From Clostridia bacterium (GTDB taxonomy: Bacteria; Bacillota; Clostridia; HGM11514), in contig CAAENE010000238.1 of NCBI GenBank assembly GCA_900757255.1, forward strand, positions 1 through 11,121: a stretch of DNA of 11,121 nucleotides. The letters run 5' to 3'. The notes below the pieces were generated by a model, which saw only the letters and a list, made by a program, of their open reading frames with translations, did no database searches and had not been told where the DNA came from. The translations under genes and the position numbers were made by a program. Position 1 is the stretch's first letter; every line of letters starts with the position of its first letter. Below, piece after piece: positions 6,077-11,121 of the stretch.

Positions 6077-6180
6077 AGGAATGGAGAGTGGAAGAGTAGA
6101 TAAAAGAAACAGTCAGATTCGCAGTTTTGGGCTTGCATAATAAAAAACTGTGCTGACAAAATCAGCACAGTTTATTTATT
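6067..6180 (+). ncRNA. candidate short transcript (small RNA or micro-ORF)
   Basis: If the promoter at 6032-6060 works, transcription would run for about 110 nt and stop at the 12-bp hairpin at 6145-6173. The stretch contains a 19-codon frame (6081-6140, beginning MESGRVDKR) that ends just before the hairpin, but its ATG directly abuts an AGAGGA motif, so spacing for translation is poor. No known RNA family was recognised. This is a weak call made only from a promoter-like and a terminator-like signal. Confidence 0.2.
6141..6180 (-). terminator. bidirectional Rho-independent terminator behind rpmE
   Basis: Perfect 12-bp stem AAACTGTGCTGA / TCAGCACAGTTT (6145-6156 with 6162-6173) with a 5-nt loop. 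On the - strand the stem runs into an unbroken T stretch (TTTTTTATTAT), ending rpmE transcripts 57 bp past the stop codon. On the + strand it is followed by ATTTATTTGTTT, which would also end a + strand transcript. Confidence 0.9.
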
Positions 6181-6229
6181 TGTTTAATTGTTCTTTACAT
6201 GGGTAAGCCTAACTCAAGCGGCTAAAACA

Positions 6230-6439
6230 TTACTTGTTTTCAGTAAGGTTATATCTTTTCTTAAACTTATCGACTCTACCGCCCGTATCTACGAGTTTCT
6301 GTTTACCTGTAAAGAAAGGATGACAGTGGGAACAAATTTCTACTTTGATATCTTCCTTTGTAGAACCAGTTTCAAATTCCGCACCGCAAGCACATTTTAT
6401 CACAGTCGGTTTATACTGTGGATGTATTCCCTCTTTCAC
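6230..6439 (-). CDS. rpmE: 50S ribosomal protein L31 (zinc-binding form)
   Basis: A 69-residue protein, the normal length for bacterial L31, which sits at the central protuberance of the large subunit and bridges to the small subunit. The sequence from the chosen start is the family form (KEGIHPQYKPTVIKCACG), with the zinc ligands CxC (16, 18) and CxxC (36, 39), so this is the zinc-dependent type and not the zinc-free paralogue used in starvation. The start is GTG at 6437-6439, 6 nt after AAAGGGGTG. A longer in-frame reading to 6532 would run back into the end of rho and adds residues foreign to L31. It lies 79 bp after rho with its own promoter, so it can be made without rho. Confidence 0.95.
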   Translation of the reverse strand: MKEGIHPQYKPTVIKCACGAEFETGSTKEDIKVEICSHCHPFFTGKQKLVDTGGRVDKFKKRYNLTENK

Positions 6440-6481
6440 TGGAATCACCCCTTTCAACGCCTCTATTCTTATTACGGTTAT

Positions 6482-6510
6482 AGTATACCACGAACTTTTG
6501 GTATTTGCAA
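6482..6510 (-). promoter_or_regulatory. promoter of rpmE
   Basis: On the - strand, TTGCAA (6505-6510) and TATACT (6482-6487) are separated by exactly 17 bp. The start would be near 6475, about 35 nt before the GTG. The -35 box is the centre of a 6-bp palindrome GGTATT/AATACC (6500-6514), which could be a binding site or chance. Confidence 0.7.
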
Positions 6511-6518
6511 TACCTTTT

Positions 6519-7916
6519 TTATATTTTTTCAAATATTTTTACGATACTGTCCACACATTCTTTGTTGTTTTTGGTTGTTACAATCATGTTAATCAGGTTT
6601 TCCGTCACATCCTGCGTACTCTGGCTCGCCATGGCTTTGCGGATCGTCCAGGCTGCCTCCAGCTCCTGCTGCGTCAGCAAAAGCTCCTCCTTCCGGGTGC
6701 CGGATTTATAGATATCAATTGCAGGAAAAATGCGCTTTTCGGACAGCTTCCGGTCAAGATGCAGCTCCATATTTCCCGTCCCTTTAAATTCTTCAAAAAT
6801 GACGTCGTCCATGCGGCTTCCGGTCTCTATCAGAGAAGTTGCTAAAATAGTCAGGCTGCCGCCGTTTTCAATATTGCGCGCCGCTCCGAAAAACCGTTTT
6901 GGCTTATACAGCGCACCCGAATCAAGGCCTCCCGACAGTGTCCGCCCGGTCGGCGGAATTGCAAGGTTATATGCCCGCGCAAGCCGGGTTATGCTGTCCA
7001 GCAGAATCACCACGTCCTTGTTCTGCTCCACCAGGCGCTGGCCCCGTTCAAACACCATCTCGGTCACCTTGGTATGGTTTTCCGGCTGCTCGTCAAAGGT
7101 TGACGCAACCACCTCGGCTGTTGTGCTCCGGCGGATATCCGTCACCTCCTCCGGTCTCTCGTCTATCAATAATATAATCAACACAATTTCCGGATGGTTT
7201 GTTGTAATCGAATTGGCAATTTCTTTTAAAATAGTGGTCTTTCCGGCTTTTGGAGGCGCTACTATGATCCCTCTCTGTCCTTTGCCAATCGGTGCAATCA
7301 GGTCTACCAGCCGCATGGCAAAATTTTGCCGCGTCGTTTCCAGGTGAATTCTTTCATTGGGATAAATCGGGATCAAATTTTCAAAGGATTTCCTGCGCTT
7401 TGCAATTTCCGGATGATCCCCGTTTACACTTTTCACGTAAAGCAGTCCGTTGAATTTCTCACCGTCCCGCTCTGCCCGGCCGATCCCATATACATGGTCT
7501 CCGGTTTTCAGATTAAACCGTCTGATCTGCGACTGAGAAACATAAATGTCTCCCGGTCCGGTCAAATAGTTTTCCTTACGTAAAAAGCCATAGCCGTCCG
7601 CCATTACCTCCAGCACGCCGTCCACATAACATTCATTCTTTTTTGAAAGTTCTAACTCCCGTTTCAACCGCTCTTCGCGGGCTTCTTTTTCTTCCCTGTC
7701 CTCTTTTTTTTCTTCCTCTGCTTTGACAGGTTTGTCTTCCGGCGGCTGCTTTTCTTCTTTGGGGCTGGCTTTTCCCGTCTGCTGTTCTGTCGCCTGTTCG
7801 ATTGCCTCTATCAGGTCCTTCTTTTTAAATTTAACAATATTTTTAATGCCGAGCACCTTTGCTATGTTCCGCAGGTCAGCTAATTTTTTGCTATTTAAAT
7901 CTACCAATGTATCCAT
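6519..7916 (-). CDS. rho: transcription termination factor Rho
   Basis: Hexameric RNA-dependent ATPase that translocates on nascent RNA and dissociates RNA polymerase. Domain order in 465 residues: Rho N-terminal SAP-like helical domain (about 5-45), a Lys/Glu-rich low-complexity linker (about 48-95), the cold-shock-like primary RNA site (GVLEVMADGYGFLR at 100-113, then DIYVSQSQIRRF), and the RecA-like motor with Walker A APPKAGKTT (220-228), Walker B DVVILLD (301-307), the RLARAYN segment (311-317), PPTGRTLSGGLD (321-332) and GTGNMELHLDR (379-389). The charged linker is common in Gram-positive Rho and is not a separate domain. The annotated ATG has GAGGT directly against it, which is poor spacing; a TTG three codons in (about 7907) lies 8-9 nt after GAGGT and may be the true start. 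It is 36 bp downstream of the CorA-like gene with no terminator between, so cotranscription is likely. Confidence 0.96.
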   Translation of the reverse strand: MDTLVDLNSKKLADLRNIAKVLGIKNIVKFKKKDLIEAIEQATEQQTGKASPKEEKQPPEDKPVKAEEEKKEDREEKEAREERLKRELELSKKNECYVDGVLEVMADGYGFLRKENYLTGPGDIYVSQSQIRRFNLKTGDHVYGIGRAERDGEKFNGLLYVKSVNGDHPEIAKRRKSFENLIPIYPNERIHLETTRQNFAMRLVDLIAPIGKGQRGIIVAPPKAGKTTILKEIANSITTNHPEIVLIILLIDERPEEVTDIRRSTTAEVVASTFDEQPENHTKVTEMVFERGQRLVEQNKDVVILLDSITRLARAYNLAIPPTGRTLSGGLDSGALYKPKRFFGAARNIENGGSLTILATSLIETGSRMDDVIFEEFKGTGNMELHLDRKLSEKRIFPAIDIYKSGTRKEELLLTQQELEAAWTIRKAMASQSTQDVTENLINMIVTTKNNKECVDSIVKIFEKI

Positions 7917-7952
7917 ACCTCACATCCGTTTTCTATACTATCTATGATTGGT

Positions 7953-8876
7953 TTACAGCATATTTTTCTTATTGAGGAAAAAGGCGCATACCGCGGTAAC
8001 CACTACGGCAATCGCTGCCACAATCCAAAAATTTGCCGTTGGCAGGTTGGCAACATTCATTCCCCAAAAGCTTGATATCATCGTTGGGATCGCCATCAAA
8101 ATGGTGATGGATGTCAGAACTTTCATGACAATATTTAAATTATTCGATATCACAGACGCAAATGCGTCCATCGTTCCGCTCAAAATATTTGAATAAATAT
8201 TTGACATTTCGATGGCCTGTTTGACTTCGATCAGCACGTCTTCCAGCAGGTCCTGGTCTTCATCATATAATTTAATAAATTTGCCGCGCAGTATCTTTTC
8301 CAGTGTAATTTCGTTTGCTTTTAATGAAGTGGAAAAGAAAACCAAGCTCTTTTCTAAATCAAGCAGCTGGATCAATTCCTTATTTTTCATTGACCGGTGC
8401 AGCTGCCGTTCCACAAAACTGCTGATTTTATCAATCTGTTTCAGATATTGCAGGTACCGCACCGCTATGCGGTATAGCAGCTGTAAAATAAATCTTGTCT
8501 TTAAATTCGGATCAATATTCCGAACGCTGCCCTCTGAAAATTCTTTGATGATGGACGATTCTTTTAAAGAGACGGTAATCAGACAGTCCCTCGTCGTTAT
8601 AATACCCATCGGCAAAGTGGAATAAATAACGCCGTCCTTATCCTTTTGTGCCAGGGGCACGTCCACGATAATCAGCGTCTGATCGTCTTCGCTCTCTATA
8701 CGGGAGGTTTCCTCCTCGTCCAGAGCCGCTTTTAAAAAGTCCATATCCGTCGATGACACGCTGTAAATTTCTTTGATATCATCCTCTGAAGGGTCAATCG
8801 AGTTGATCCAGCATCCAGGCTCATAATGCTCTATCTCCTGAAACTTTCCGTCGATTGTTTTATAAAACTTTACCAT
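7953..8876 (-). CDS. CorA-family divalent metal (Mg2+) transporter
   Basis: Pentameric inner-membrane channel for Mg2+, sometimes Co2+ or Ni2+. It has 307 residues from the chosen ATG at 8876, which lies 8 nt after AGGGG; a GTG three codons earlier overlaps that site. The N-terminal two thirds is soluble and cytoplasmic: a mixed alpha/beta domain (about 1-115) and then long helices (about 125-245) that form the funnel. The C-terminus has the two family membrane helices (about 249-270 and 283-302), with the pore signature GMN at 272-274 in the form WGMN instead of the usual YGMN. It ends in a short basic tail (NKKNML). It belongs to the CorA-like branch common in Firmicutes; ion specificity cannot be read from sequence. 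No M-box riboswitch can fit in the 65-bp upstream gap. Confidence 0.88.
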   Translation of the reverse strand: MVKFYKTIDGKFQEIEHYEPGCWINSIDPSEDDIKEIYSVSSTDMDFLKAALDEEETSRIESEDDQTLIIVDVPLAQKDKDGVIYSTLPMGIITTRDCLITVSLKESSIIKEFSEGSVRNIDPNLKTRFILQLLYRIAVRYLQYLKQIDKISSFVERQLHRSMKNKELIQLLDLEKSLVFFSTSLKANEITLEKILRGKFIKLYDEDQDLLEDVLIEVKQAIEMSNIYSNILSGTMDAFASVISNNLNIVMKVLTSITILMAIPTMISSFWGMNVANLPTANFWIVAAIAVVVTAVCAFFLNKKNML

Positions 8877-8941
8877 CGGTCTCACCCCTTCATTTTTCTC
8901 GTTTTATCCAGTTTATCACAAAATTGCCAGAAAAACAACCA

Positions 8942-10990
8942 CTACTTTAGAATAAATGGATTTTTTACATTTCCTTTCCCTGATACTGGCTCTGACGGCC
9001 TGATATAAACAGCAGGCCGTACCGCATGGGCGGTATTGGCGTCCCGGTGCAATATCATGCCGTTCGGCTCGATTGTCCGCACCATGGAACTGCCGGACGT
9101 CAGCGGCACATTAAGCCAGGTAGTCTCACTGACCGGTAAATCGGCGCAGGCTATATCGGGCAAAAATATTTTATCCTCAACCCATTTAAAATACGAGCCG
9201 TCATAGGAGGACGCTGCTGTCGAGGGTACAAATTCCCAATAAAACGGGTGCTTTCCGCCGTCCCTGTCCTGATTATATTCATCGGCCAGTATCTCCTTTT
9301 GCGGGACAATTAAAATCATCTCTTGTTCCTCCGGTGTAAAACGGTTATAAAATTCTTCGTTCAACCATCGCCGCAAGGTTGATGTTTCCCACAAACTGCT
9401 GCCAAAACGGGATCTGGTATCAAACGGCAGCTCCCCCACGCTATCCTTTGCAATCAGCAGCACTTTATCTCCCTCTATTTTTTCCGTTTGCCACAGCATG
9501 CCGCCTAATTGTACCACCGCTCCCTCCTCTAATGTATCGTATGATTTGGGAAGGGTTATTTGCAAATTCAGCAGTGTAAAGAGCACAACGCATGCTAAAC
9601 CGCCGAACAGAACCTGTTTCCAGGGTCTTTGGATCAGCCACAGGATAATAAACAGAAAACAGAGGTCAAAAAAATGAATAAAGGCAAAGGTATGTTTCGC
9701 TAAATCGGCTTCCCCGTTTCCCAGTACAGGAAGCACAAACGCGCCGATGGCAGAAAAAAGCAGAGCAATATAAAGCGGCGTATGTTTGTCCCGCCTGCGG
9801 ATTATCATCATCACAAACAGCGCCAGTACTGCCGTAATCATCAGGAGGCTGTCCAGTTTCAACCCCCGCCGCAAATGTTCCCACAGAGAAAAACGGTTAC
9901 AAAATGTCATACGCTCGTGTCCCTCTGTATAATTTGATAAATAGGGCGGCCGAATGTATGCTGTATTTTCAGCTGTTATGTTTAGTTTCTGCAAAAAACG
10001 TACCGGATGCGTCAAATAAAACCTTAAAACATCTACTTTAGATACCGTTTGATAAAAATCACGGTCGAACTGTTCTCCGTGAATATCGATATCGTATTCT
10101 GTCAGATAAGAATTGGTATTGGCTAAAACTGCATATTCTTCCGGTAAATGCAAGTCCTTTAAATCCTGCTCGGGAGTGGGGGAATTTTTTAAAATTCCAT
10201 AAAAAACACTGTGATACGTCGTCACGTTGTTCATCCACTCGGGAACAAACGAAAACAGTGATACTATCACGACAGCTGACAGGGTAAACAGAACCGCCGC
10301 CTGTTTTCTTCTTTTCTGTTCCAAAAAGAAGGGTACTGCCCCCATCACAATTCCAATCGGGATGTTGGCATACTTTGCGCCCGAAAAGAGGATCAATACT
10401 ATATAATATAAGATGATCCACCTGATTTTATTCGTATTTGGTAATTTAAGGCAGATTCCAACTGCCAAAAGCGCCAAAACAAATTGAAACCCTTCAGCAT
10501 AGAATGAATTAAAATACAGGATGTAGCCCATATCGCAGAACAGGAATAAAAACAATACTGCTGCCGTCAGCTGGAACCATAGCTTTTTTTCCTTAAAATG
10601 GTCTAAAAATAAATAGTACGCAAAGGCAAGTAATAAAATATGCAGCAATGCCAAAAAGAACAGGTTATAATTTTCTCTGTCTTGATTTGTTAGGAGGTTC
10701 CATCCAAAATTCAGCAGCTTGGACGCGGTCACTAAAAAAAACTGGGGCGAAAAATAGCCCACTGATTCCGGGTCATACGTGACAAGCTTATAAAATGGAT
10801 CCAAGTCCATTTTATATTCTGTCTGAAATACATACCGCCCGTCCTCCGGCGACACTGCTTCTATATAATTCGGTTTTGTCGTTCGTAAAAAGTCGCCGTT
10901 ATCAGACAGGCCGACCGGCGAAGGGACATATAAAAACAGAATACAGAGCAGTATCAAAACACAGGGGAACACCCTAAAAATCCATTTCAT
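8942..10990 (-). CDS. polytopic membrane protein, GT-C glycosyltransferase-like, fused to a C-terminal DUF6273-like domain
   Basis: 682 residues. Eleven hydrophobic helices can be drawn (about 5-22, 109-129, 138-158, 165-182, 190-205, 208-224, 231-249, 381-397, 405-424, 434-454, 459-478). Basic residues after helices 2, 4, 6, 8 and 10 (DHFKEKK, KIR, QKRRK, RRRDK, RPWK) place these loops inside, so the large loops 23-108 and 250-380 and the 200-residue C-terminus face outside. The first outer loop starts with SDNGDF (29-34), an acidic motif directly after helix 1, as in GT-C enzymes that use lipid-linked sugars. GNGEADLAKH (424-433) is a second conserved-looking motif. From memory the N-terminal part resembles proteins named WsfD (glycan hexose transferase). 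The C-terminus (about 495-665: LGGMLWQTEKIEGDKVLLIA, WETSTLRRWLNEEFYNRF, AVRPAVYI) matches the DUF6273 pattern. GGAGG lies 6 nt before the ATG. Function is a hypothesis. Confidence 0.72.
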   Translation of the reverse strand: MKWIFRVFPCVLILLCILFLYVPSPVGLSDNGDFLRTTKPNYIEAVSPEDGRYVFQTEYKMDLDPFYKLVTYDPESVGYFSPQFFLVTASKLLNFGWNLLTNQDRENYNLFFLALLHILLLAFAYYLFLDHFKEKKLWFQLTAAVLFLFLFCDMGYILYFNSFYAEGFQFVLALLAVGICLKLPNTNKIRWIILYYIVLILFSGAKYANIPIGIVMGAVPFFLEQKRRKQAAVLFTLSAVVIVSLFSFVPEWMNNVTTYHSVFYGILKNSPTPEQDLKDLHLPEEYAVLANTNSYLTEYDIDIHGEQFDRDFYQTVSKVDVLRFYLTHPVRFLQKLNITAENTAYIRPPYLSNYTEGHERMTFCNRFSLWEHLRRGLKLDSLLMITAVLALFVMMIIRRRDKHTPLYIALLFSAIGAFVLPVLGNGEADLAKHTFAFIHFFDLCFLFIILWLIQRPWKQVLFGGLACVVLFTLLNLQITLPKSYDTLEEGAVVQLGGMLWQTEKIEGDKVLLIAKDSVGELPFDTRSRFGSSLWETSTLRRWLNEEFYNRFTPEEQEMILIVPQKEILADEYNQDRDGGKHPFYWEFVPSTAASSYDGSYFKWVEDKIFLPDIACADLPVSETTWLNVPLTSGSSMVRTIEPNGMILHRDANTAHAVRPAVYIRPSEPVSGKGNVKNPFILK

Positions 10991-11021
10991 AGAGCTCCTC
11001 CATTAAAATGATAGATATAAT

Positions 11022-11051
11022 ATACCATAAATTCGTTAGAATTTATGGTAT
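11022..11051. repeat. 12-bp inverted repeat upstream of the GT-C-like gene
   Basis: ATACCATAAATT (11022-11033) pairs perfectly with AATTTATGGTAT (11040-11051) across a 6-bp spacer. It lies 32 bp before the start codon and abuts a -10-like TATATTATAT run on the - strand. No T-tract follows, so an operator is more likely than a terminator. No clear -35 box was found, which would fit an activator-dependent promoter. Confidence 0.5.
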
Positions 11052-11063
11052 TGCCCGATACGC

Positions 11064-11085
11064 AAAAAGAAAACGCAGTTTTCTT
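11064..11085 (-). terminator. possible weak terminator of the gene upstream of the window
   Basis: AAGAAAAC (11067-11074) pairs with GTTTTCTT (11078-11085) around a 3-nt loop, and on the - strand the stem runs into TTT. The stem is short and AT-rich, so the call is weak. Confidence 0.25.
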
Positions 11086-11121
11086 GATTGCGAGGGCAGT
11101 CATTCAAGTATAATAACCACG

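Noticed and set aside
6500..6520. GGTATT-TGC-AATACC-TTTTTT as a + strand terminator
   Set aside because: The stem has only 6 bp and no + strand gene leads into it; it overlaps the rpmE promoter on the other strand, so it is noted there instead.
6440..6532. Longer L31 reading starting at 6532 (MKKYKKGIANTK...)
   Set aside because: It overlaps the 3' end of rho, has no family similarity before KEGIHPQ, and the GTG at 6439 has a good ribosome binding site.
6730..7347. 205-codon open frame on the + strand opposite rho
   Set aside because: It lies wholly inside the conserved Rho motor domain; its composition is that of an antisense shadow and it has no family resemblance.

Overview
The window reads as a chromosomal segment of a Gram-positive Clostridia bacterium, most likely a member of the Lachnospiraceae. 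The reasons are moderate base composition, strong GGAGG-type ribosome binding sites, a Rho with a lysine/glutamate-rich linker, the rho-rpmE gene order, a 'GGNGT' phosphofructokinase, and a large membrane protein ending in a DUF6273-like domain. The taxonomic call rests on family resemblance, not on a search. No tRNA, rRNA, CRISPR array, transposase or phage gene was seen.

Left end (1-1556): the 3' part of an alpha/beta hydrolase gene runs off the left edge on the + strand and ends at a perfect 14-bp hairpin terminator. Facing it on the - strand is an RlmA-type 23S rRNA guanine-N1 methyltransferase gene. Between that gene and cysK lies a 310-bp gap packed with four strong hairpins (1315-1466). 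This is the most unusual non-coding stretch of the window. It could be a non-autonomous IS200/IS605-like palindromic element, or a folded leader RNA of the methyltransferase gene, for which a good - strand promoter lies just upstream.

Sulfur module (1506-4848): metY (O-acetylhomoserine sulfhydrylase) and cysK (O-acetylserine sulfhydrylase) form a - strand operon with its own terminator. Divergent from it, two Rrf2-family regulator genes overlap by 17 bp. The first carries four cysteines in the region where IscR/NsrR-type proteins hold an Fe-S cluster; the second lacks them and resembles CymR, the cysteine-metabolism repressor. A 10-bp inverted repeat lies inside the metY promoter, next to a GGAATT block that recalls the CymR operator. 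The four genes look like a self-contained, sulfur-responsive assimilation unit, possibly with a second Fe-S or redox input.

Right part (4849-11121), all - strand: a 6-phosphofructokinase gene with a mixed ATP/PPi-type active-site signature; a non-coding stretch with a possible short + strand transcript ending at a bidirectional terminator; then, in transcription order from the right edge, an 11-TM GT-C-like membrane protein fused to a DUF6273-like ectodomain, a CorA-type divalent metal channel, rho, and rpmE (ribosomal protein L31, GTG start, own promoter). The CorA-like gene and rho are 36 bp apart and probably cotranscribed.

The genes are mostly ordinary housekeeping functions. The points worth a second look are the structured element at 1315-1466, the overlapping Rrf2 pair with its operator, the GT-C/DUF6273 fusion and the unusual phosphofructokinase signature.
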